Source: Mansonella perstans (lineage: Eukaryota > Nematoda > Chromadorea > Rhabditida > Onchocercidae). From it: 64,000 nt of DNA. This document shows, piece after piece, positions 22,583-44,085 of the stretch (positions are counted from its first letter, which is position 1; every line of letters starts with the position of its first letter). The DNA is taken from assembly GCA_037074765.1 (NCBI GenBank), contig JBAMDO010000045.1, forward strand, positions 186,001-250,000, in the 5' to 3' direction. Position numbers and translations under genes: made by a program. The notes beneath the pieces are model-generated. The model did no database searches. It was not told the DNA's origin and saw nothing but the letters and a program-made list of their open reading frames with translations.

Positions 22583-24892
22583 CTCGGACTTTTTGTTTTT
22601 TTAACTCATGATTGAAAAATGAATCTGATGGTAGAACAATTTGGAATTTCCAGAGTATTAATCATTTAGTCGCAGAATATCACTATTCTGCAGCTTGTAA
22701 TTAGTACCTTATTTGTTGAATTTAATTGAGGTTCAACTTTTGAGCGGTTTTATTACAGTTGTCATAAATTAAATTCGCTAATTTATTGCTTTTGGTAGAT
22801 TTATTTTTTATGCTATAGCTTTTACCAAAATTGAGTTTTACAAAACAAAATGTGATTTGAAATGATTCTCATGAATTTTATGGCAAAGGTGTGTTTTGAT
22901 GTGTAGTAACAGAATCTAAATAGTATTTATTTAAGAATGTATACCGCCAATTAATCTCTTGAATAAGCAGCCGAGAACTGCAACTCAAGTCGTGTACGTC
23001 TTTTATTTGCCTCAATTTCACTTACGAAGGAGCAAATTGTGCTGAAAATAAGGCATAACATAAATTTAAGTTTATTGTCAGGAGAAGTTGTAGGTAAATT
23101 AATCCTTCTAAGGAAAATCATCAATGAGAGGGAAAAGAGAAAAAAATGGATATTGTTTTTACTGTTTCACAATCTGAACTTGAAGGCATAAATAATGTCA
23201 TAGCTCATCTGTGCCAATTCATCACTTTTATAACAAAAATCGATTCACTATCTATCCGATTACAAAGTTAATTAGGACGTTAATGAACGTTCATAAATGT
23301 CCAGCCTTTGTCTTCTCTCAAACATTTGAATAGTGGACGTGCATGAAAATTTAAAGCTCTATCTATTTCGGAGATCTTGGAGATAAAGGGGATATAATCT
23401 GCACTAAAGCGATCGCAAGGCAATTTTGATAGCACTGACCAGGTAAAGTTAGGAATGATGATTCAAATATAGTAAATAACAGGTTAGGCACTGTTATCGA
23501 TCATCTCCTTTCAATCGAAAGTGATGTCCAAGCCATCTTCTAGTATATAACAATTGCATATTAGTAATTTTGATTTTAATTTTCTCTTCAATAATGGTGC
23601 ATTTTTGAGACAACACAGAATTTATTTAAAATTTTAAATCACAAATTGCTTGTAATAGAATTTTCTAGCATTATGAACTTTATTTTTTATCGTTTTCAAA
23701 AATTCATGCTGTTGCAATTTTGTTTGGACATTTAAACCAGCCTACAATTTTGCCATTGATTTAATTAATTTTATTTTAATTTTTCTGAGGACACAATCCA
23801 ATACATGGCGATCAGCTCTTATTTGTTTTCAAGTGATCATATCATTCATATTTTCCTCTTTTAAATAAATGCTTATACTGCTTTGTTCCAAAAAAAAAAA
23901 AAAAATTAAAGTTTAAAAATATGTATGACAAATTTTTTTCCTCAAATTCGCAACAATTATAATTTCTTATAATAGGTCATTTTCCTATTTTGTATTCATA
24001 ATGGGGTTAATGCGCTTTCTATTATGTCTCCAAAGGAATTAAATCACAATTTTCTATTGCAAAGTATTACTTGGTTATCAATCCAAATTTGTTATTTATC
24101 ACCTAGGACTTGATCATGCTTTAAATGCCAACGAATGCTTAACTAATAAATAGGAGAATTTCGATGTAAATCCAACGAAATTATATTCTTTCTCAAGATG
24201 TTTAGAAATAATTTTTTAGCATTTTTATAATGGATTATTTTCCTTCAAGAAATCTTTGATGAGCTTCGAATAGTCGTAATGAAAAATGGCCTATGAACCG
24301 GAAGCAATAATAATAGTAGGAATCATGGTATCAGGACAATAACAATAACTGCTTGCCACAGTTCATTTATTACAATACTAGGTGAAAAGCTGAAAAGCAG
24401 ACTTAGATAGTGGAATTACTGAATTGATGATGGCTTGATATGGTTCGTTAACTCCGTTATCCGTCGAAGAGTACGTCTTGCCGAAACAGATGGAGGAATG
24501 AACTCTGATTAAATTAAAAACAACAGATGTATCGGTGTTATCCATTATCCACTTCTTTCTTTTCCATTAATTTTATGCCATATGGGCATAATGCAAAATG
24601 AGAATGGATATTTGAAAACTCAATTCAGTTTATAAAAAAAAATTATGAAAAATACTTCAGCGCTGAAATGTTTTCTAAACAAAAATGTTGCAATGTTTTT
24701 TTTCGAAACCATCCAAAAAAATTTTGTCTCTTTCAAGAAAATTCACTTTAAGCTCCTTTCCATGGTTTCAATAACTGTGGAATTCTTGCTAAGTTTTAAA
24801 TCACATCATAAATTTTTACATTACAATAAGAAATAAAGTTACAGCTGAAAAATGCTATGATAACATTCCTGTGACCATTTAGCAGCTTCATG

Positions 24893-24964
24893 ATAATGCT
24901 CTCTTACATATTTTTTAAAGCAAAGTTTATAATGCTCTCTTACATATTTTTTAAAGCAAAGTTT
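24893..24964. repeat. perfect 36-bp tandem duplication
   Basis: The unit at 24893-24928 (beginning ATAATGCTCTCTTACAT) is repeated exactly at 24929-24964. Perfect identity points to a recent local duplication, about 450 bp upstream of the Knickkopf-type start codon. Confidence 0.9.
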
Positions 24965-25398
24965 TGCCATTTTCAATAATAGTTCTTTCAATATTGTATG
25001 ATGAATAATGTACAATAATGCCTCTGCTTCATGATTACATTGAACAATTTAACTGGTGTATATATGAAGGACAAAAACTTAGAGTTAAATTGAAAAAAAT
25101 GATGTTTCTAAAATTTTTTTCTTTCTATGAATACTAGAATAAATCTTATTCTTAAAAAATGAGTTGCAAAAACTTTTGTAAAGTCTATTGTATCTCGATA
25201 TTCGCTTGACCTTGCCTCACGTTATTTTCATGTTTTCTTTCGCGTCACAGCAACTGTTATCTAGCCACTCACTTTATCATCAATAAAAGATCGTATTTTT
25301 CGTACTTTTTATTTCATTTTCTGTCTACTTTATTCCTTCCTTCCACTTTGAAAAAGGGAAGAGCATTTTACCTCTAGTCAGTTTTATTTATTAATTTA

Positions 25399-25410
25399 TT
25401 TTACTTTCAG
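25399..25410 (+). promoter_or_regulatory. putative spliced-leader trans-splice acceptor of the Knickkopf-type gene
   Basis: A TTTTACTTTCAG acceptor ends at 25410, 8 nt before the ATG at 25419. This is the usual spacing for SL1 trans-splicing in nematodes. A 5' UTR intron is the alternative. Confidence 0.6.
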
Positions 25411-25418
25411 AATTGAAA

Positions 25419-28400
25419 ATGTTACCAAATTTTCTCCTGTATTTATTTGCTTGGTTCTTGACAATTTTATCAGGTATTTCAAGAATTTCTCGATTGTCCT
25501 TTTTTAGTTATTCAATCATCCAACCAATTGCGGACGGACAGTGTTTTTCTTGAAACTTGTAATTATTGAATCATGTTTATATGAATGCTCTGCAACTGTT
25601 CCTCTTTTTAATAAAAAATTGACAAATCAGCTTTAAGTACTATATAATCTTTTTAAGTACATAATTTTGAAGACATCTTCAAAATGAGTTTATTTCAGAT
25701 GCAGGAGCTGATTTTAACTTGACAATCAATTCTTACGATCTCGAATACGGGATATATATTGGTGAATTGCCTGATCCATCAGATGCAGATATTAAGGGAC
25801 TAGTTTATATTGTAAATGAAACAACTTTGCAAATTATCAATTTCACTTATAATGGAAAAGCACCAGGTGAGCTTAATTTCAGTCCATCTCTTAGAATTAC
25901 TATCATTCTTGAGCTGTGTCTATCTCAACCCTGTAATTTATCTTGAGCATTCAGAAAATTTTGGAAAACTTTTGTTAAATCCAGCAGATTCTTATTATTT
26001 CCAATCGTTTTTAGCTTCATTGTTGATTTTGTTATGTAATGGATTTCTGCAGAAATATGTAACCTGAAATGAAAAATCGAAAAAAAGAATAAGGAAGCTT
26101 TTGGAATTAGTTACTTTGAGACGAATACTGACATTTCTCAATGTAGGCTTCAAAACTGGGTCAGTTCAAAATTATATTAACGAGCCTAATTAAATTAATG
26201 AATTAATGCATTTATTCAGTTGACTTCTTGCGGTGTAGATGTGTAAGCTCATTTTAATTTTTGTGCAAAATTGTCGAAATTCAGCCTGATTTCTTTCATT
26301 ATGCTTAACTGGCATTACTATTCCGTGTTAATTGCACCACTTCATCCAACTAAAGCTCACATAGTTGTTCTGAAATGCTTCGAAAACTTTTTCAACGTTT
26401 AAATAAGTTGCAGAAATTTCAAGTCCCTAACATCGAGAATTATGAAGGTATTTCATGATAGAAACTAGAAGTTCTGAGTTAATATCAACATAAAAGAGTT
26501 TAAGACAAACTGGTTCAACATCAATTGGTCATAGCTGCTATAAAGAATGCGTTTTAAATTTATTAAATTTGTTCATTATTTAGATTTAAAGTGAACTGTT
26601 TCCTAGTATTCTGATGAATTAAAAATTTTGACCCTTTGACTGAAATTTAAATTCACTCAAATTTACAAAGCGACCAATTCTGGAAGTATATAAGCCGCAT
26701 ATTTGGAAATAATAATTAAATGAATTCATGATTTTTGAGGTACGGTACTCTTTGATTTTCACATGAAGAATAATGTCCTTTTTCCGTTATCATTTAACTA
26801 TTATTTCCAAACAAATATTTATCACCGATGTAATCAGCATAAAAAAAATAGAATTGAAATATTATCTTCAGTCTATCCTATCTATTACCTCCCATTATGG
26901 TACACTTTTAAAAAGTTTACAATACACTTTCAGGAAAATCCTTTCACCTCCTTACATTTTTCTCACGCGAATAAAGTGGCTGAGCAAATACATACCTGGT
27001 CTACTACTTATTGTTTTAATCTATTCATGTTCATAATTTTAGCTTAATGTTTAATTTTTATCTTCTATTCTCTTTTTTATTTTCCTGTCTCAGTTATTAC
27101 CTTATATATTCTCACTCAGATAAAATTCTTGTTTGCGTTACAGCTACTATTAAAACTTGAAACGGATAAAATGCTACAATTCCTCAATTGGCTTTGTCTG
27201 ATAGGTACCATTGAATTTCTGCTTGCTTATCTTTTAATGGCGTGCTATTCAAAGATAAGCATCCGTTTTGCGCTTTCTTTTGTACTCAATCAAAAATCAG
27301 ATGAAATATCATAAATTAGATTGAATAACGAATTTATAAATGAATCTATAAAAATTCAATGAATGATTTTCCTATAAATTATGAGGAAATTTGGTTCTTA
27401 TCGAAATTTTAAATTTACTGATTTGCGACTTATTATTATTGAATCCTTTGGCATTTACAATAAGGAATAAAATGAAATGCTTTCATTCATTTATCACATA
27501 TCACTACATTTACTTTTCAAAAAAAAAAAAAAAGTATTTGTTAAGGATTTAAAATAAAGCTAATCAATTGCAGGTTCCATAAATGTCAGTCATTGATAAT
27601 TTCAGATTTATACTTTTGGCTGGATCAAAGTGACGCACCAACTGTTAACGGTCTCAAGATTCCATCATTTGAATTTGGGCATGTCTTTTTTTATATCTAA
27701 ATTTGTCAAACTATGGATGAAATCAACAAAATTTGATGTGACATGAAAATTTTGATAGTAAATTGTCTCTTTAACTTGGAGTGAAAAGTACTTAGTTGTA
27801 GGACTGCTCCCATTGGTCCGTACAAGAATGCAGAACGAGTTGTGCTGGTATTGCCAGGACTTCACAAAATTAGCTCATTCGGAAGTTTCTCTCTGTTCTG
27901 CTTTAAATTTGAGGCAATTATTTTATATGTAACTTAGGCTTAGTGAATATTTTAAATACAGAAATTCAGAAAATACGATGAAGATAGTTCTTTGAATTCG
28001 GAAAAAAAATTAAAAAGAATTCTAGAAACTAAATACGAGTCTTGCGATAATTATTAATTTTTGCTTCAGAAAACATTGATAAATTCCAGCATAACTTTGG
28101 CACAATTCCAATTCCGGACAATGTGATCATTCCGAAACCACAATTTCTAGCTACTGAACTACGTGGTAGCAGATATAACGTTGGCTCGGGGCCTATTTTG
28201 ATAATTGACAGAAGAACAATTAAGATTTTCGGATTTACTTTTGATGGTGATAAAGCACCAGGTGAGGCTTTCATTCAAACTTCGTCAGTTTTACCGAATG
28301 CTGAAGTTACTGATCTAAATGTAAATTTGTTCCTAGACGGTTATTTTTTTGTTGGTCGAGGACCGAATGTTGCACATGATTCTGGAGTCAGAGTACCGAT

Positions 28401-30552
28401 ACGTGGAAGAGATACTGCGGGGATGTAAGTGTTGACGTAACCATATAATAATTTTTCTAATATAATAAATTGAACTTAAGTTGCCGTTTCACGTTGATAA
28501 CATTATTTTAATTGGAACATTTAGAGTTTTAGTATTTCAGACGAGCCAGTTGTTTTTTTGCTTTTTGAGATCTGTTATTCATATTATAAAAATATAAATG
28601 TATCAGATTCTTGAGGCTCTATGAGTATGTATTTATTCACACTTTCAGGATAACTGCAATGAATGAGCGATATCGCGGTGGACAGGACGTAATCATAGAT
28701 TTACCTGCAGAATACGACATCAATCATATCGACTGGTTGTCTGTTTACTGCTATAAATTTCGGGTTGATTTCGGACATGTGTCTATTATGAATATATCCC
28801 AAAGAATACCTCCCTATGTGCCACCACAGAAACGAGTAAGTCGATTCAAAAACTCCGATTAATTCATCTTCTTTACTGAAATTACTATCTTCTTGTACTG
28901 AAATTACTTGCCAATAAACTATGGAATTTTTTTGATAGCATATTGAATTTAAAAGTATTTGAAAAACAGGAAGACAGGGATAAAAAACCTCATATAATCA
29001 TGAAATACATGTAGGACTTACGGATTGCATCATAAATCCTCTCTATCTGTCTTTTTTACGAAATCAGAGACTTCCTAACAAGAACATTCGCGTTTCTAGT
29101 ATCGAAATCCAAAAGCGCCCTAGTATATTTCATCTTATCATTTTTCAGTTTGATGATGTAGAACTTTCTAAAATTGGTGGATGGCCATTAATTTCATTAC
29201 TGGGAACAGATGATCGTTCAAATTTCACATTTCAATTGGGACCACCTGGTGGTCGACGAGGTTATCAGGTAGTGTTTTGCCTTTCTGATAAGGGATGTAA
29301 ATTGTGAAACACTTGATTAAAGAATTATTAAAATTTCCATACTGCGGATTAGATTTTAAAAAGAACCCGCAGGAGTTAAGCCACTATTGCAGTTTATGGC
29401 ACATGCTAGGCCAGCAAAATATGTATGGTATGTGAATGGCTATTTGGCTGATATTTATTTGAAACGTGGTACAACATATACATTCAAGTAAAATTTGAAG
29501 TTCGCTTTTTGATCACGAAATTATAAAAATACTAGCTATTTAATAATTCTTCAAAGATTTCGTTGTTTGTCCATAGGAAATTTCCGGTGGGAAATAAATT
29601 TAAATTCGTCGAAAAACAGAAAGTTATTTCAAGTGTCACATGAATTGTTTTGAATCCGAATTTTCCATATGACTGACTTTTTAATCAGCGATAATCTTTG
29701 TACATTGGCATTGATGACGATAGACGTTTTTAGTGTTGAAGGTGGTAATGATAAGTCTACAAGCAATTTTTACAATCCGTTATACATATCAGATGATCCA
29801 TTTGGTGGATACGCTAAATTATCCGATGATGAACGAGAAGTACGAAAACATTTCTTAGTTTTTGAGGAATTAATCGATGACTCTCACTTTCATTTTTTGT
29901 TTTGAATTCATATTTCATAATCAATCCACCATTTCATCTATTTAAAAAAATATTTAGCTACATTGCAGCAAGTGAAAATAGTGGCCGGACACAACCCAAA
30001 TGAAACAGCCGGTCGCTTATGCTTGTGGTCTCACGATAGTGAAGATGAAGAAGATCCTGATAAATTTGACAGTTTCATTGAATATCGGCGTTCACTTAAG
30101 TTAAAATGCGTTGAAACATCTAAAACAGCAACTTTCCAGTTCACTCCAACAGCTGAAACACCCGATACTCTCTATTATCAAGTAACTTTCCCACATACAC
30201 TCATTCATTTTACGTTATTTTTTCCTTTTACTAATTAGGCATTTTAAAAGTCATAGGTTTTTAGCATTTAGTGGAACTGTTACAGAGTTACTCGACCTAT
30301 AATATGGGCTGGAAGATTCATGTTGTGGATGATTTACCAAAAAATATCGCAGATTTTGTGGAAGAGCCATATCAATACGACACCTGGTTGCAACAGCATA
30401 ATATGTTAAGTGCTAGAGAGGGATCATTATCCGCAGCAGCCTCATATTCTGGTATCCATATTTGCGTAATCCCATCATTACTGCATCTCGTGATATGCAG
30501 TGCTTGTGCTTTTATGTTAAACAGTAACGTGATATTTGGTGCAATCGATTGA
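25419..30552 (+). CDS. knk: Knickkopf-type DM13 and cupredoxin-like protein, 12 exons
   Basis: Exons: 25419-25473, 25699-25866, 27606-27678, 27802-27913, 28090-28261, 28337-28424, 28649-28835, 29149-29268, 29393-29487, 29734-29839, 29969-30181, 30286-30552. They sum to 1656 nt (551 aa plus stop) with consistent phases. Residues 1-18 form a signal peptide. Two DM13 domains follow: about 30-145 (GIYIGELPDPSDADIKGLVY, then LYFWLDQS) and about 165-265 (FTFDGDKAP, DGYFFVGRGPN, WLSVYCYKFRVDFGH). Residues 285-480 match the C-terminal domain of Knickkopf (FQLGPPGGRRGY, YVWYVNGYLADIYLKRGTTY, VEGGND, GRLCLW, MGWKIHVVD). A hydrophobic stretch near the C-terminus suggests a GPI signal. Insect Knickkopf protects and organises chitin at the cell surface, so a cuticle, pharynx or eggshell role is inferred here. 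The central DOMON domain is not visible, and two introns appear to use GC donors (27679, 27914). Confidence 0.88.
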
Positions 30553-30773
30553 TCTCTTAAGCTTTTCTAGGTAAAACGATTTTCCATTTCAAGTTTCAAC
30601 TGTTATCCACCATTGTTAATTCCGAATCTCATTCACAGCTTAGACCTCAATGTGAAAACTAATACTTTCTTCTACGTCATATTTCACAGCACATTCAGTT
30701 GCTATGCAGAACTTTTTCTAATTGTGAATGAAAAGGAGTTCTGGAACTGTAAAAAAGTCGAATGATTTGCATA

Positions 30774-30779
30774 AATAAA
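30774..30779 (+). terminator. candidate polyadenylation signal of the Knickkopf-type gene
   Basis: AATAAA lies 222 nt after the stop codon and is the first convincing signal on the plus strand. This gives a 3' UTR of roughly 240 nt. Confidence 0.5.
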
Positions 30780-31771
30780 ATTGAATCGCGGAATATGAAA
30801 ACCTGATAGTATTATTTAATAGGAAGAGTATGAGAAATACTGGAAAATTTCGCAAAGATTCCATATCATTAATTGGTTCTACATTTCATACCATCAGTCG
30901 GTGTCGTGTATTGTAAGTCGCACTTCTTCACCGCCAACTATAATGTATCGAGTGCTAACAAAAACTGTCGTAAAAATTGAGAAATTGTGATTTAGTGCAG
31001 AGTAGAGGCTACAAAATGAAATCGTAATTGAAATTGCACTAAGGATCTTCACAAGAAACTTTTTCTCGTGTAGCACGACGTTTCCAGAAATCAAATATAA
31101 AAAAACCCCAGTTCTCGTATATGCTGAAAAAAGGATAAAAACGGAGAGATACAACTTCTCAGAAAAACTGTTGTGGTAAATTACACTTTATTTCTTATTT
31201 TAGGTAATATATAACTGGAAAGACTATGTGAAAAAAGTGATAAAATGCCTAAGTCAATTTCTAATTAAAGGATCATTGGCTAATACGTATGAGAATACAA
31301 CGAAAATGAAACACATGATAATATGACATCAAAGTCTTTACAAAAAGAAAAAAAAAAAAAAAAAAAAAAAAACTGAATTTATAATCACAACAGTGGAAAT
31401 AATGAAATATTTGATGATATGGAGTGCAAAGCCAAGTGACACATAAAAACTATGATGTTAATAGAGAAATAATAAGTAATCAGGACTATTAATTTTTCAA
31501 GAATAAGAGCATCGGGAAGCCCTTTCCGAGCATCAGAGGTAATATCGTTTGTTTGTTTTCAATCAGCTTCTAAACTGTATTGTATGCTCAATTCTTCTAG
31601 TAAGAAGCTGAATAGAAATTTTCTACTTTTCATCAGCTCCAAACATCACGAGAAAATAAATAGTCGGAACCACTAAGTGAATTGAAATTCGCTATAAAAA
31701 CAAGCATCTGATTTGAATGTTAAGTCTTTCAAAAGCAGTTTTGAAAAAAATGAACGGTAGGAACAGTACTG
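30780..31771. other. convergent intergenic region between the two host genes
   Basis: About 1 kb separating the two 3' ends, which also holds the 3' UTR of the Sox gene. The only distinctive structure is a run of 25 A residues (31348-31372). I see no coding exon. Confidence 0.5.
31348..31372. repeat. A25 homopolymer
   Basis: Twenty-five uninterrupted A residues, preceded by CAAAAAG. No retroposed sequence was recognised upstream and no target duplication was found. Confidence 0.9.
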
Positions 31772-39643
<7,872 letters not shown>

Positions 39644-39655
39644 CCTGCAACAAAA
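39644..39655 (-). promoter_or_regulatory. acceptor one base upstream of Sox start codon
   Basis: On the minus strand TTTTGTTGCAG|G is followed at once by ATG (39643). It is either a trans-splice site or the end of a 5' UTR intron. It fixes the chosen start. Confidence 0.6.
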
Positions 39656-41993
39656 TTTTCAGAATAGAAAATGAGACTTTTTGTTTTTTTGAGGCGAAAT
39701 CCTCGCGTTTAGGAAATTGAGACTATCTTGTTGTCAGACACATACTGTATGACAGAAACGTTTTTATCAATATTCATACAAATTTGATAATGACAAGAAA
39801 GTAGCTCTACCAAGTTATGTAATATTACAATATCGAAACTTGAACTTAAAAATTTTAATTCATTTTATAATTTAGCTGCCAGTTAATAACTTATAGCGAT
39901 TCGCAATACCGAAAATATTAATGTCTATCGGATGTTGTGGAAAAGAAAGTTCGAAAAGACCTGGCATAATGAACATATCGAGATGGAAGAGATAGCAGCA
40001 TGGCGTCTGGCAATGACGGAGCTAAGATCGAACAATGTATAAATCATTTTTTTTCTATAATTTTTGCAGAAAAAAAATTCGTTTCAAAGGAAGAAGTGAT
40101 GATTATAAAGAAATTCGTCAACACAATTCCTACTGTGCTATAAATCCGTGAATAACTGTAACTTTCACCCGATAAAAAAACTAAAAACAGAATAGTGATA
40201 TCTTGCGACGGAAAAGGTGCTATTTTTGAACAAGATCACAAATGGCTTACAAAAAAGAATCAAAATGTCGATAGAAAAATGGCAATCGTAAAAGGACGAT
40301 TTATAAAAAAACAACAAAGAAAAGCATAAATAGGAAAGAAACATAGTGGTAGATGGATAGAAATAATGAAAGCTTTATTTAGAAAATAATAAAACTTTAC
40401 AGTACAATCAAGTTCACAGCTAATATTGGCTTGCTTACCAATCTGACAAAAAATTTCAAATGAGAACATAATTAGATTTTTAGAATAAGAAAAACAACTG
40501 ATAAGCGGTAAATGAACAGTAACAGAATTGAAAACTTTCTTCAAGAAAAACAAGTTAAATTAATAAAGTAAAACTGCACATGGTTGAAGATGTGACACGG
40601 ATAGAATTGAACAATGAAAAAGCATTAGGCTAATAGCAATTGAGCACTTGTTACCGGATGTTGCAGTGACACGCGATGAATTCATCTAAAAAGATACCGG
40701 AGATGCCACCGCACACCTGCATAAGCAGTTATTCATTTTACTTATAACTTCATTAGATATTCCTCTTTCGAATAAGATGTATTATCATTACTGCTTATTT
40801 CATGTGTATTACATGATTTCGAATCATGATCTCAAAAGTACATATATGGATGTTTATAGCATCTACCAGTTTACGTCTTTACTGGAAATTACCTCTTTAC
40901 CTTCTCTCTCCCCTCACTTTTATCTTTTCGTTCTAACTGCACAATCAACAGCTTTGATATCACGCGATAATTTTAATGAATAAATCATTTATGGCAACTA
41001 CTGACCGATAAATTTAAGTCAATTTCTATGATTTATATTTGTGTGAAAAAACCAATAACAAATTCTAATTTTCGAATGCTTCCTTAACTGTTCGATTGAT
41101 TACCACGTGAGCTACTACTGAAGAACGAAAACTAGACAGTGAAAACGAAACGAAAAGATTTGATTTTATACTGCAAACAAAAAAATTCAATTTTCACGAT
41201 AAAACAACAAACAACCAACCTTTTTCAAATTGGAATAATTTAAAACTTCAAAATATAAATGTACCTGCAAAAATAAACTCTTACATATTCTGTAAAAGAA
41301 CCAAGTTGAAGTGTAACGCAAATAGAGAACTTTGCGGTGAAGACTGAAGAAAAATAAAACTTGTAGTGCATTTCGAACATAAAAAAACAAGCCATCGATT
41401 CGAAACAACAATATGGATTTGGAGTTACCATAAAAAGAAATTTAAATATCGATAAGACATGTAACAATTTATTATACAGATTTTTAAAGTTAATTAATGA
41501 AATGCTATAGCCAGGGATGACAGTGAAAAGTTTTCTTCGTCAGGAAAATCTCTCTCAGTTCCCTATACTTTTAGCATAAAACAATAAAAGAAAAGTACGA
41601 TGAACTTAGCCAAGGACAATTTGAGTACTTTTTGTAATTAATATAAGATGACCGTCTATATATAGATAGCAATGACCTCGAGAAGTTTGATATGGTCAAG
41701 AATATTGAACTGAAAAGTGTACTTCTCTCTGAAAAAGAAAGACAAGCCATAGTTGTCTTTTTCAGATCGAGACAGAGAAAAATTCGATGCATCAGGCTAC
41801 AACCAATTTTTTTGAGATTCATAAAACTTTGAAATATATAAAAGTATGTTTCCGCAGTTATTGATACTGCTCAGAATGCTAAAAGCTGTCATTAATTTAA
41901 GGTCAGATCGCATTCTGACCATTACACAAAGTAAAATGATCAATGCACCAGAAAACATAATATTTCTTGTTTTCCGTTGCATAATATTATGAG

Positions 41994-42036
41994 CATCGGA
42001 ATCCCTAGCTAATCCCTACCATCGGAATCCCTAGCT
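41994..42036. repeat. spaced 17-bp direct repeat
   Basis: CATCGGAATCCCTAGCT occurs at 41994-42010 and 42020-42036, separated by 9 bp. Confidence 0.8.
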
Positions 42037-44085
42037 GAACAGTCTTCTACACCAAACATTTGATCGAAAAACTTGATGGACAAACGGATTAATGAGAAAT
42101 CATAAGAAAGCTTAATCATTGCTGTTTACTTCAACTAACTAGAAGTGAAATTATCATATATATCAAAAAAATACCGAAAATCAAATAAATTCAGGGATGG
42201 GAAATTTGAATAATTCAATGTCATTTTATTATGGCTCAGGTGATGTTTACATGAAAGCAAACATTATTTTTTGGTACCACAATGAACAAAATTCTCATCC
42301 TATCTTGTACTTTTGCAAAAAGCCTAAATTACAGAAAGCTAAAAATAAAACAAAACAAAACTGGGCAAGTCCCCATTTAAATGGTCCTCCTGTTCTTAAT
42401 GAGCACAACGTTGAGCGTATCATCGATACACAAATGCTCTGTATTTGCATCACTGTATCAAAATTGTCTTTATATTGGGAAGGAATGAGAAAGCTGAATA
42501 GAATAAAGACAGTGTTGTCCATTGTCGTGCTAATCACTCTCACCATTTTCATGAAAAACTCTCTTGCTGCCATTGCTATCAGTGCTTAGACATGGAAATT
42601 TATTCTGTTTTCTATTCTTATTTTATTCAAATTATACCAAAATATATTTTATTTTGCTCGTCTAAATTATGCCTTAAAACTATAAAAGAATTTTCCGCTT
42701 CTACTAAAGACTATTTACAACAAATAATGAATATTATTTTGCAATGAAAAATTGAACTTTTTTCTGTATTGCAAAAAATTAGTTCGATCCATTCTTGCAT
42801 TGGTTTCATGAAGTTATTTTTTTGGGCCTAACAAATCCCAGCATAAGACAGTAGTTGGATACAATGACGAAGTTAATGTAACATAATATGTCTCGTGCTG
42901 AAGTACGGTAAAATTTATAACAGGTCATCAACATGATCAAATTACGCTACATATTGATTAGCTAAAACAAGGTTATCGAGCGCAAACTTTTTTTCAAGAT
43001 GCATATACTCAGTGCACTGATAATACTTCAAATCAGAAAACCTTTTACGTAAACCTTAATTAATTTGTTTATTTACCTAAATTTATTTATTTTTGCTTAA
43101 TTAATTTGTTCATTCATCTATTCCTCCCTTGTTGTTTGCCAACTTAACTGAACTTGTCTATTTATTTAATCTGACAATTTTTATTTTTTTCTAAATAAGG
43201 ATCATAGTATCGGAATCATATGCTTTGAAATATATGATAATAATAATTAAAGCTAATTTACTCTTATGAATTCTCATTGAATCACCTAAGATCACAGTAT
43301 CACAACCGCAAGTTTCAAAATCGCCAATCTCTTAAGAGAATGGCATACCAAAAAAATAAATGGATAATCCAGATACGCTCAACACCTGGCATCACTAAAA
43401 TCTTGTTTCACATTTATCTAGATGCCAAATTTATAATTTTCCTTTCATCCAAATAAGAAATTTTGATTCTTTCTTATTCCTACAATAAGTTCAATTATCA
43501 AATCTTTGAGTTTTTGATTAAAATGAGACAAAAAGTTGAAAAAATAAACAACCTAAAAGTGATTGAATCGTAACTATTTCATCGAATTATATGCAACCGG
43601 AAAAAAGAATTGATAATATGATAGAAAAAAAAATTTCATGAAAGAACGGATTCACTGTTCAATGGTGATATGAGAACAATCTTAAGTTTCCATACTCTCA
43701 GCTACAGGCGTGATGGTATTTGTCTCATTGGTAAACATTTCTAAAGTTTTGTTTTTTAGACATTAATCAATATTTTTTCAAATATTTTTCTTGTTATTTT
43801 AACAAATTTAACATTCTATACAAAATAAACATATACAAGAAAATTGAAATGTCCATACTTTAATGATTCAACGAAAGCCAACAACTAAGCACTTCATGTA
43901 CTTGTCAACTTCAATGCTTCAAATGCTTCAAAAGGGATAACACGCAGAAAGCAACTTGAATAAATCTTATACGTTCTTGAATATTGAAATAATTCTCTTA
44001 GTTTTCAGCGGTACAACTATACAAAATAAGACCTGAAATATTAAAATGTGAAAGATTATGCGTATATATGTATATGTTTGTATTT

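Larger units (their letters stand above)
12818..25398. other. gene-poor AT-rich intergenic region
   Basis: About 12.6 kb with no confident gene, RNA gene or mobile element. It contains a 17-bp hairpin (20448-20487), 19-bp and 36-bp direct repeats, and one weak minus-strand coding candidate (22367-22582). The 3' part probably holds the promoter of the Knickkopf-type gene, but no element can be recognised. Confidence 0.5.

Noticed and set aside
26763..27314. Several plus-strand frames of 60-95 codons
   Set aside because: They lie in the 1.7-kb second intron of the Knickkopf-type gene. DM13 continuity from 25866 to 27606 excludes them from the main transcript.
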